Source of the DNA: Taishania sp. | GTDB lineage: Bacteria > Bacteroidota > Bacteroidia > Flavobacteriales_D > Crocinitomicaceae | NCBI GenBank assembly: GCA_030150045.1 | Contig: JASLGM010000038.1 | Location: 50,752-114,751 of the forward strand | Direction of reading: 5' to 3' | DNA: 64,000 bases | Part shown: one piece after another, positions 28,917-36,324 of the stretch | Layout: every line of letters starts with the position of its first letter | How positions within the stretch are numbered: position 1 is the stretch's first letter | Notes under the pieces: model-generated | The model's input: only the letters and a program-made list of their open reading frames with translations | Told to the model about the DNA's origin: nothing | The model's database searches: none | Translations under genes and position numbers: made by a program

Positions 28917-30050
28917 TTAATCGTTTACTTTAAATAGTTCACTAGCAATATGATCTGCTTGCAAACGTCCTTTGTGTGTTAATACAATATAATTATGGTC
29001 TATTAGTAAAAGACCTTCTTTTTCAAACGCTTGTAACATAGAAAGAAAACTATTGTCTAAAGGTAATATATTATTTAAACGTTCGATTGAAAGACCATTG
29101 CTCATCCTCAAACCTGTTAAAATCAATTCATTAAAACGATCGATAGAAGTAAGCACTTCCTCTTCGAACCATTTTTGATTTGCCTCTATATTCTTCATAT
29201 AAAGACTGTTATTAGCAAGATTCCAAGAGCGATTTGATCCATTAAAAGAATGCGCTGAAGGTCCTATTCCAAAATAATGTTCACCTGTCCAATAAGCAGA
29301 ATTGTGTTTCGATTCAAAACCCTCTTTCGCAAAATTAGAAATTTCATATTGATTGAAGCCTTGTTCCTTCAACGTTTGAATTAAGATTTCAAATTGACGT
29401 GCTTGCTGCTCTTCATCTAACACCACTAGTTCTTCTTTCGCTACTTTATTTGCCATTGCTGTACGTTCCTCAATGGTTAAACAATAAGCAGACACATGTT
29501 GAACTCCCATTTGAGAAACGGTATACACATGTGATTTCCATTCTTCATCAGTTAATGCCGGCAAACCATACATTAAATCTACAGTGATGTTTTCAATACC
29601 TCCTGCAATTGCAATTTCCACACAGGAATAACTCTGTTCCACATTATGCGCTCGATTCATCCACTTCAGATCATTTTCCTTAAACGATTGCAATCCGATG
29701 CTTAGTCGATTAATTCCTAATCGCTTCCACTCCTTTACTTTCTCTAAAGTAATATCATCTGGATTAGCCTCTAACGTGCATTCAACATAAGTATTACCAA
29801 AAAAAGTATTCACTGTATTAACAAGCAACGCTAACTCTTCTTTGTGTAATAAACTTGGTGTTCCTCCTCCGAAATAAAGCGTTTTAATTTCTTCATTACC
29901 TACTTTATATTCTTGTCCTTTTCGTTGTATTTCTGTAGCCATGGCCTCTACCATTCGGCTCCTGTAACTTTCGAAAGTTGTCGAAAAATGGAAGTCACAA
30001 TACGTACACCTTTGCTTACAGAAAGGGATATGGATATAGATACCAGCCAC
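28917..30050 (-). CDS. hemW: Radical SAM heme chaperone HemW
   Basis: A 377-residue radical SAM protein. The iron-sulfur cysteines C11, C15 and C18 lie in FCKQRCTYCDFHF, followed by FGGGTPSLL and the later NRLSIGLQSF and YEISNFAKEG typical of the HemN/HemW group. It lacks the extra N-terminal region of true HemN, so it is named HemW, a heme chaperone, rather than coproporphyrinogen dehydrogenase. The start codon is GTG at 30050, directly before the conserved AGIYIHIPFC. Confidence 0.93.
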   Translation of the reverse strand: MAGIYIHIPFCKQRCTYCDFHFSTTFESYRSRMVEAMATEIQRKGQEYKVGNEEIKTLYFGGGTPSLLHKEELALLVNTVNTFFGNTYVECTLEANPDDITLEKVKEWKRLGINRLSIGLQSFKENDLKWMNRAHNVEQSYSCVEIAIAGGIENITVDLMYGLPALTDEEWKSHVYTVSQMGVQHVSAYCLTIEERTAMANKVAKEELVVLDEEQQARQFEILIQTLKEQGFNQYEISNFAKEGFESKHNSAYWTGEHYFGIGPSAHSFNGSNRSWNLANNSLYMKNIEANQKWFEEEVLTSIDRFNELILTGLRMSNGLSIERLNNILPLDNSFLSMLQAFEKEGLLLIDHNYIVLTHKGRLQADHIASELFKVND

Positions 30051-30146
30051 TTAGTATTTATTAATTTTAAGATTATATAACATTTTTAGAGTTGTCTTCT
30101 GTATTTTTTTTTCTAAAATTACTTAATAATTACTAAACACAATTGT

Positions 30147-30497
30147 ATGAATACGAATGTGATTAAAGCGAACCTAGAGAAAAATTTACAATTAGTTGAA
30201 CAAAATCTTTATAAGTTTATTCCAAGATATTTAGAATTAGTACAAGCAGATTCATTGACACCAATGGAGATTTCCGAACTAGGAGAACTCGAATACTTCT
30301 TAATGTCTATACATGCGAGAATAAATCATATGAAAGATATACTAGATGGAGAACTATTTGTAGGCTCATTACCAACCCTGTTCGCGACGAAGAAGAAAGC
30401 AGAAAATGGAGACATTGACATCAAATTAAAATATGAAGCTTTACGGAAAAGCTATCAAGAATCACTCACAGCAGGAACGATCATTGATTGGAATTAA
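30147..30497 (+). CDS. Hypothetical small helical protein
   Basis: A 116-residue soluble protein, mostly amphipathic helix by sequence (NLEKNLQLVEQNLYKFIPRYLELV, interrupted here as a description rather than a motif), with no signal peptide or known motif. It diverges from hemW and ends at a terminator shared with the converging ALDH gene. Family and function are unknown. Confidence 0.65.
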   Translation: MNTNVIKANLEKNLQLVEQNLYKFIPRYLELVQADSLTPMEISELGELEYFLMSIHARINHMKDILDGELFVGSLPTLFATKKKAENGDIDIKLKYEALRKSYQESLTAGTIIDWN

Positions 30498-30529
30498 AAA
30501 AGGGTTACCAAACTGGCAACCCTTTTTCT
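30497..30529. terminator. Bidirectional Rho-independent terminator
   Basis: AAAAAGGGTTACC and GGCAACCCTTTTT form a stem with one mismatch between two converging genes (stops at 30497 and 30546), with U-runs on both strands. Confidence 0.85.
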
Positions 30530-30545
30530 AGTATAAAGAATGATT

Positions 30546-32102
30546 TTACAAGTCAAATTTAATTCCTTGTGCTAAAGGTAAGCTATCGGAATAGTTAATT
30601 GTATTCGTTTGTCTACGCATATATACTTTCCAAGCATCAGATCCAGACTCACGTCCACCACCTGTTTCTTTTTCACCACCAAATGCTCCACCAATTTCAG
30701 CACCAGATGTTCCAATGTTTACGTTTGCGATACCACAGTCAGATCCTCCTACTGAAAGGAACTTTTCAGCTTCTTTCAAATTGTTTGTCATAATAGCAGA
30801 AGAAAGTCCTTGAGGCACTCCGTTTTGGATAGCAATTGCATTTTCAACTTCACCTGAGTATTTAATTAAGTACAAGATAGGTGCGAAAGTTTCATGTTGA
30901 ACAATTGCCATTTCATTTCTAGCTTCAACGATTGCTGGTTTAACATAACATCCAGACTCAAATCCTTCACCTGAAAGCACTCCTCCATCTACAACGATAG
31001 TTGCACCTTGTTCTTTCGCTTTAGCCAAAGCATCTGTATACATTGCAACTGCGTCTGTATCGATAAGTGGTCCAACATGGTTATTTTGATCCAAAGGATT
31101 TCCGATTTTCAATTGTCCGTATGCTTTTACTATTGCTGCTTTCACAGTCTCGTATACATCTTCATGAATGATCAAACGTCGTGTTGTAGTACAACGTTGA
31201 CCAGCAGTTCCTACAGCACCAAATACTGCACCTGGAACAACCATTTTTAAATCTGCTGAAGGCGCAATAATAATCGCATTGTTACCTCCTAATTCCAATA
31301 ATGATTTCCCTAAACGTCCAGCAACTGCTTTAGCTACTTCTTTCCCCATACGAGTCGAACCTGTTGCAGAAACTAAAGGAACACGAGTATCATTAGAGAT
31401 TAACTCTCCTATTGTTCTATCACCGATTATTAAGTTAGAAACTCCTTCAGGAACATCGTTCTCATCAAATACCATTTTCGCGATTTGTTGACAAGCCAAT
31501 GCAGTAATAGGTGTTTTTTCAGAAGGTTTCCAAATACAAACATCACCACAAACCCAAGCTAAAGCAGTATTCCAGCTCCAAACAGCTACTGGGAAGTTAA
31601 ATGCTGTAATGATACCAACAGTACCTAAAGCATGGTATTGCTCATACATTCTGTGATTTGGTCTTTCAGAGTGCATTGTCAAACCGTATAATTGGCGGGA
31701 CAATCCAACTGCGAAATCACAGATATCGATCATTTCTTGAACCTCACCATATCCTTCTTGTAAAGATTTCCCCATTTCGTAGGAAACTAATTTCCCTAGA
31801 GGCTCTTTAAATTCTCTTAATTTATCACCAAGTTGACGTACTATCTCACCTCTTTTAGGTGCTGGCCATGTTTTCCAAATTTCGAAAGCTTCTTGTGCTT
31901 TTAATACGATTGCTTCGTAGTCAGCTTCAGTAGCTGCGTTAACTTTAGCGATGATGTTTCCATCAACAGGAGAATAAGAAACGATTTCTTCTCCGCGAGT
32001 ATTGAACCAATGTCCACCCGTTGAAGCTCCATTGTTTGAAGTCTCAATTCCTAGTTTTACTAAAATGTCTTGAATTTCGGAAGTCAGTACGTCTTGTGTC
32101 AT
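30546..32102 (-). CDS. ALDH7 / antiquitin-type aldehyde dehydrogenase (aminoadipate semialdehyde dehydrogenase)
   Basis: A 518-residue aldehyde dehydrogenase of the antiquitin kind: AFNFPVAVWSWNTALA, SATGSTRMGK, Glu in LLELGGNNAI, catalytic Cys in GTAGQRCTTTRR, and GGAFGGEKETGGGRESGSD near the end. ALDH7A1 relatives oxidise alpha-aminoadipate semialdehyde in lysine catabolism, which fits the glutaryl-CoA dehydrogenase 7 kb away. ATG 32102 is preferred because it is preceded by AAAGAG at a suitable distance; the longer frame starts at 32132. Its own promoter region is the AT-rich gap upstream. Confidence 0.9.
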   Translation of the reverse strand: MTQDVLTSEIQDILVKLGIETSNNGASTGGHWFNTRGEEIVSYSPVDGNIIAKVNAATEADYEAIVLKAQEAFEIWKTWPAPKRGEIVRQLGDKLREFKEPLGKLVSYEMGKSLQEGYGEVQEMIDICDFAVGLSRQLYGLTMHSERPNHRMYEQYHALGTVGIITAFNFPVAVWSWNTALAWVCGDVCIWKPSEKTPITALACQQIAKMVFDENDVPEGVSNLIIGDRTIGELISNDTRVPLVSATGSTRMGKEVAKAVAGRLGKSLLELGGNNAIIIAPSADLKMVVPGAVFGAVGTAGQRCTTTRRLIIHEDVYETVKAAIVKAYGQLKIGNPLDQNNHVGPLIDTDAVAMYTDALAKAKEQGATIVVDGGVLSGEGFESGCYVKPAIVEARNEMAIVQHETFAPILYLIKYSGEVENAIAIQNGVPQGLSSAIMTNNLKEAEKFLSVGGSDCGIANVNIGTSGAEIGGAFGGEKETGGGRESGSDAWKVYMRRQTNTINYSDSLPLAQGIKFDL

Positions 32103-32491
32103 TTTTTTCTCTTTACGATTAATTGGAACCAAAAATAATCACAAAATACGGCATTGGCAATAAATAATAGCTTAAAGAAATTGAAAGACTAGGACTACGG
32201 TCTTAAAACTATCAGATAGCAACCTTTTACTCAATTAATACTACCATTAAATAACTAAGCAACAAAGAATTAATATTAAAGTATTAAGTTTATAAGTAGC
32301 GTAAATTTATTAATCATTCCGTTAATATTATAAAACCTTAAATGACAGATTGAAAAAAGAAAAATCCAAGTAAAAAATTGTATAATCCTTTTATCTAAAA
32401 ACATGGTATTACAGATAAAAAACCACTTGGATATATAAAATTAGGATTTCATCAAGAAAGTTTTGTAATTTTAACACAAATTAATCGTATT
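32103..32491. other. AT-rich intergenic stretch with nested inverted repeat
   Basis: A divergent gap of about 390 bp between the ALDH7 gene and the M43 protease. It is very AT-rich and likely carries both promoters. The only clear structure is the nested inverted repeat at 32364-32432. Confidence 0.6.
32364..32432. repeat. Nested inverted repeat upstream of the M43 protease
   Basis: ATCCAAGT (32364-32371) pairs with ACTTGGAT (32425-32432), and inside it TTTTATCT (32389-32396) pairs with AGATAAAA (32413-32420). It lies about 60 bp upstream of the protease start and could be an operator or an mRNA leader hairpin. Confidence 0.6.
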
Positions 32492-34618
32492 ATGAAGAGA
32501 CTATTATACTCATTACTAGCCACTTGTTTGGTTTCCGGTACTGGTTTTGCTCAAGGATCTTGGTGTTCTACCGATTACCATCACCAAGAATTGGTAAAGA
32601 AAGACCCAACTTTGGAAGCTGATATTTCACGTTTAGTGGCAAACGGTTTTACAAAAAACGACGACACGACTGTTTATATTATTCCTATTGTGTTTCATAT
32701 TGTTCATCAACATGGAATTGAAAACATTTCAGATGCTCAAGTACGTAATCAAGTAGATATTCTAAATAGAGATTACCGTTTAAGAAATAGTGATACATCT
32801 AATGTAATTCAAGAATTTAAACGTATTTACGGAGATGTTCGTATTGAATTCCGCTTGGCTCAAATTGACCCATATGGAAATTGTACAAACGGTATCAACC
32901 GTATTGTTTCTCATGAGACAAACATTGGTGATGCTTACATAAAGTTGTCACAATGGGACCGTGCGAAATATATGAACGTTTGGGTTTGTGGCGACATGGA
33001 AGGTGGAACAGCTGGATATGCTCATTACCCAACAGATGTTAATGGCTCAAACTTTTGGATAGATGGAATTGTTATTCGTCACAACTATATCGGGAGCACC
33101 GGGACAGGAAGTGCACACAATTCCCGTGCCTTGACACATGAAATTGGACACTGGTTAGGATTACCTCACGTTTGGGGAAGTAACAATAATCCAGGTGTTG
33201 CATGTGGTGATGATGGTTTCCCTGATACTCCAATTACAAAAGGATGGACAACATGTCCTTTACCAGCAAACTCTGCGATTTGTGACCCTGCAATTAAAGA
33301 GAACTACCAAAACTATATGGATTATTCTTATTGCTCAGTAATGTTTACGAAAAAACAAATCGAAGCAATGCGTAATTATGCAATAGGAACAGATGGTCAA
33401 AGAAATAAATTGATTACAGCTGAGAATCATGAATTAACAGGAATCTTTTTAACAACTAACATTTGTTTACCAAAACCTGCAATTAGCGTAAACAACTTAT
33501 TCCCTTGTATTGGTACTTCTGTAACTTTTAAGGATGAGTCTTATAACGCACCAATTGTTTCAAGAGAATGGACCTTCCAAGATGCAACTCCTGCAACTTC
33601 AACAGATGCTAATCCACAAGTTGTTTTCAACTCCTTTGGATCTAAAACAGTTACATTAAAAGTAACTTCTGCAGCAGGAACTGTAACAGAAACATATACA
33701 AACTACATCTCTGTTTTACAAGACTTTTCTATTCATAAAGGTCCTTATGAATACAGCTTGAACACTGTTGAGAATTTTCAACAGTTACGTTTCTTAGATG
33801 TAAACAATACTGGGAATAAATATTCTTATTCAACAAATAAAGGAAAAAATGGTTCTGGTGCAATTCAATTAATTAACCACAGAATCACACCTCCAGGATC
33901 TTTACCTTTCAGCCCAGAAGCTACATACTACAGAACGCTAGGTGGCCAGGTTGATGCAATTATCGTACCTGCATCAGATTTGAGAACAACAACTAATGCG
34001 TCTTTTTCTTTTGACTTTGCATACGCAACAGACGCAGCAAACGTTACTGACATTACAGAAAAAATAACTGTTTATGTATCTAGAAACTGTGGCAATACAT
34101 GGCAAACACTTCCAGGAACTGCAGCAAGTAACACCCTAACTGGTGCTGCTATTGTATCTGGTGGATTTGCAGGTAACGAGTTTTATTCTCCAAGAGAAAG
34201 TGATTGGAAAACGTTTACAAAAACGTTCAGCACTTCTTCTGCTGACAGCAGAACAATGTTCAAAATTGAGTTCACAGCTTCTGATTTTTCTAACAACCTT
34301 TACATTGACAACATTCGTTTAACAGGTCAATTAGGAATTCAAGATTTATCAATCAGCGAAATGGAATTGAATGTATACCCTAACCCAGTTTCAGCTGGTA
34401 AAGCGGTTACTATCGAATATGTAGCAGCTAACGAACCTGTAACATTTACATTGTTAAACTTACAAGGTGAAGTTATCTCATCAGTAGTTCGTGACGAAGT
34501 AAACCAATTCGTTTCATTTGAACTAGAAACAAAAAATCAAATCGCAGCAGCATACTACTTCTTAGAAGTTAAAACTGCAACTGGTAGAACAGTTAAGAAA
34601 ATTGCGGTAATGAAATAA
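32492..34618 (+). CDS. Secreted M43 (pappalysin-type) zinc metalloprotease, T9SS type A
   Basis: A 708-residue exported protease. A signal peptide (KRLLYSLLATCLVSGTGFAQ) is followed by the catalytic domain with zinc motif HEIGHWLGLPH (HExxHxxGxxH) near residue 218 and a Met-turn in NYMDYSYC. A PKD-like domain (about 330-410, REWTFQDATPATS) and a lectin/MAM-like jellyroll (about 420-610) follow. The type A sorting domain begins at LNVYPNPVSAGKAV and ends KKIAVMK. It is predicted to leave through T9SS and to degrade extracellular protein. Confidence 0.92.
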   Translation: MKRLLYSLLATCLVSGTGFAQGSWCSTDYHHQELVKKDPTLEADISRLVANGFTKNDDTTVYIIPIVFHIVHQHGIENISDAQVRNQVDILNRDYRLRNSDTSNVIQEFKRIYGDVRIEFRLAQIDPYGNCTNGINRIVSHETNIGDAYIKLSQWDRAKYMNVWVCGDMEGGTAGYAHYPTDVNGSNFWIDGIVIRHNYIGSTGTGSAHNSRALTHEIGHWLGLPHVWGSNNNPGVACGDDGFPDTPITKGWTTCPLPANSAICDPAIKENYQNYMDYSYCSVMFTKKQIEAMRNYAIGTDGQRNKLITAENHELTGIFLTTNICLPKPAISVNNLFPCIGTSVTFKDESYNAPIVSREWTFQDATPATSTDANPQVVFNSFGSKTVTLKVTSAAGTVTETYTNYISVLQDFSIHKGPYEYSLNTVENFQQLRFLDVNNTGNKYSYSTNKGKNGSGAIQLINHRITPPGSLPFSPEATYYRTLGGQVDAIIVPASDLRTTTNASFSFDFAYATDAANVTDITEKITVYVSRNCGNTWQTLPGTAASNTLTGAAIVSGGFAGNEFYSPRESDWKTFTKTFSTSSADSRTMFKIEFTASDFSNNLYIDNIRLTGQLGIQDLSISEMELNVYPNPVSAGKAVTIEYVAANEPVTFTLLNLQGEVISSVVRDEVNQFVSFELETKNQIAAAYYFLEVKTATGRTVKKIAVMK

Positions 34619-34631
34619 TCAATATGCATTG

Positions 34632-34665
34632 CATAAAAAAGGGGCTTTTTTAAAGCCCCTTTTTT
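34632..34665. terminator. Bidirectional Rho-independent terminator
   Basis: AAAAAAGGGGCTTT pairs with AAAGCCCCTTTTTT around a short T loop, directly after the M43 protease stop and touching the stop of the converging PepSY-like gene. Confidence 0.9.
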
Positions 34666-35089
34666 ATTGAATCAATTCTTTATTTGGATTGAAAAATAAA
34701 ATCACTTTGTTATTTAGTTTTACTTTATAACTACCGTCTTCTTCAAAATCTATTTCTTTGATAATTGCTTTAGGATAAAGCTCAATAACTTTACTCGAAA
34801 TGAGTGTAGGTACTAAAGCCTCAGGAACACCTTTATTAGCTTCAACTTCTTTTAATCTAAAATTCCCATCAAATTCTACCTCAATTCTATTACTGTATTT
34901 CACTTCGTACTCAATTTTATCTCCGTCTTGCTCTTTTACTACTTTAAGGATGGTTTCATTTTTAAAATAGGCAGCAGAAAATTGTCGAATGGTTGGTGGA
35001 ATATTTTCTCCTGTGAGGATGGTTTTTTGTTGTCCAAAAGTCGTCCATGACAACATTCCACAAATCATTGTTATTGCTAAATTTTTCAT
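34664..35089 (-). CDS. Secreted PepSY-like (DUF2874-type) protein
   Basis: A 141-residue protein with a signal peptide (AITMICGMLSWTTFGQ) and two PepSY-like half-repeats. Each has the order IRQF..YF.N..I, then EYEVKYSNRIEVEFDG and SYKVKLNNKVILFFNP, as in small periplasmic Bacteroidota PepSY-like proteins. It probably folds as a beta-lactamase-inhibitor-protein-like domain in the periplasm. Function is unknown. It converges on the M43 protease at a shared terminator. Confidence 0.75.
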   Translation of the reverse strand: MKNLAITMICGMLSWTTFGQQKTILTGENIPPTIRQFSAAYFKNETILKVVKEQDGDKIEYEVKYSNRIEVEFDGNFRLKEVEANKGVPEALVPTLISSKVIELYPKAIIKEIDFEEDGSYKVKLNNKVILFFNPNKELIQ

Positions 35090-35309
35090 TTTTTTTGATC
35101 AAGGTAACCAAAGTATCTTTTACCTCACACTTGAATTAAACAAATTAACGATTATTAAAGGGTTGTATGCAAGAGATAACCCGCTAAAAACGCTCGATTT
35201 TACTAAGAAAAAAAACAACTGTCGGATAAGTAGAACATAAGGCAGGTCACATTTCTATAAATAGCAGGTTAACAAAACTTAAAAAAAAGAAAGGAAAGCA
35301 TATAAAGTT

Positions 35310-35317
35310 TAAATTTG
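35310..35317 (+). promoter_or_regulatory. Promoter -7 box of the 35341 lipoprotein gene
   Basis: TAAATTTG matches the Bacteroidota -7 element TAnnTTTG and ends 23 bp before the ATG. No exact TTG is seen at the -33 distance. Confidence 0.45.
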
Positions 35318-35340
35318 TAGAAAGATAAAAACATCTATCC

Positions 35341-35838
35341 ATGAAAAAATTTCTATTCGCTATTTCTATTTCCCTATTAACAAGTTGTAGTTTTGGTCTA
35401 AGAAAAATCGGTGATCTTAATTTGGTGTCTAATCGTAATATTGATTTCAATCAAGACTATGAATTGATTAGAAGTTATGCTGGCTCGGATTCTAAGAAAG
35501 AAGTAAAGAAAGAGATCAAAAAAATGAGATCAGAAACGCTTGAGGATGCAATTAACTACACGTTGAAAAACACACCTGGTGGAGAAATTTTAACAAATGT
35601 AAATATCTATATGGTTCGTCATAAATACTACGTTGTACACGGTGATGTTTATGGTATTAAAGATGCTGAAAGAAATTATAAAGGATGGAAAGTAGGTGAC
35701 AATGTTCAATGGCGAAGCGGTGGTTTAAGAAAAGGTGTTATTGTTGAGTTGAAAGATGCGGAAGAAGCAAGTATCAAGGAAGTAGAATCTGGTATTGTTT
35801 TCCCGGTTAGATATGAACGTTTAACAAAAGATTTTTAG
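35341..35838 (+). CDS. Putative lipoprotein of unknown function
   Basis: A 165-residue protein with a lipoprotein signal peptide (KKFLFAISISLLTSC, lipobox Cys at 16). The mature part begins with a basic/acidic helix rich in KKEVKKEIKKMRS, followed by a small beta region (NVNIYMVRHKYYVVHGDVYG, WKVGDNVQWRSGGLRKG) that resembles an SH3-like or OB barrel. Family not recognised. It stands alone, with repeat R5 and tRNA-Arg downstream. Confidence 0.75.
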   Translation: MKKFLFAISISLLTSCSFGLRKIGDLNLVSNRNIDFNQDYELIRSYAGSDSKKEVKKEIKKMRSETLEDAINYTLKNTPGGEILTNVNIYMVRHKYYVVHGDVYGIKDAERNYKGWKVGDNVQWRSGGLRKGVIVELKDAEEASIKEVESGIVFPVRYERLTKDF

Positions 35839-35922
35839 ACTTTCATTACTTTGTTGATTTATCTATGATTGATAATTCAATGATCTTCGTTTGAATTGCT
35901 AGTGTTAATAACTGTGAATCTT

Positions 35923-36067
35923 CAGCCCGGGCGGAGCGCGACAGCTAGCGAAAGACTAAAGGTGTGAACGTTTCGTTTTACCACTGCGACCAACGGAAGC
36001 ACGTTGTAAACCATACGTGAACAGCTTTGGGGTAAGCTACTAAAGCGCGTAGACCGAAATGGCTGCC
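35923..36067 (+). repeat. R repeat copy R5
   Basis: A 145-bp copy: CAGCCCGGGCGGAGCGCG on the left, stem-loop TGCGACCAACGGAAGCA with a single loop change, and GCGCGTAGACCGAAATGG on the right. The arms TTTACCAC and GTTGTAAA pair except at one position, although their sequence differs from the TTGCCAC/GTGGCA arms of R6. It lies between a plus-strand gene and the minus-strand tRNA-Arg. Confidence 0.9.
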
Positions 36068-36102
36068 AACTCGTTTATATTTCCTTTATCCAAGTTTATT
36101 GC

Positions 36103-36133
36103 ATAAAAAAAGGACAGTCTTAAACCGTCCTTT
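36103..36133 (-). terminator. Terminator downstream of tRNA-Arg
   Basis: On the minus strand AAAGGACGGT pairs with ACTGTCCTTT (one mismatch) and is followed by TTTTTAT. It starts two bases after the tRNA 3' end. Confidence 0.8.
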
Positions 36134-36134
36134 G

Positions 36135-36208
36135 TGACCCCGGAGGGATTCTAACCCCCGACCGCTGGAGCCGAAATCCAGTGCTCTATACAGCTGAGCT
36201 ACGAGGCC
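36135..36208 (-). tRNA. tRNA-Arg (anticodon TCG)
   Basis: A 74-nt minus-strand cloverleaf. Acceptor GGCCTCG pairs with CGGGGTC (two G-U pairs), D stem GCTC/GAGC, anticodon arm CTGGA-TTTCGGC-TCCAG giving anticodon TCG, and T arm GGGGG/CCCTC. Discriminator base A; CCA is not encoded. It reads CGA and probably CGG codons. It has its own terminator. Confidence 0.95.
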
Positions 36209-36324
36209 AATGTTGGACCACAAAATTAATGAAGTTCTTTGTGCAACCAAGAAAAAAAATCAAAACTTATAAAAAACCTGTCAATTTAGAATAATAAAGC
36301 TAAAACATCGTTAATTTAGTTGCT

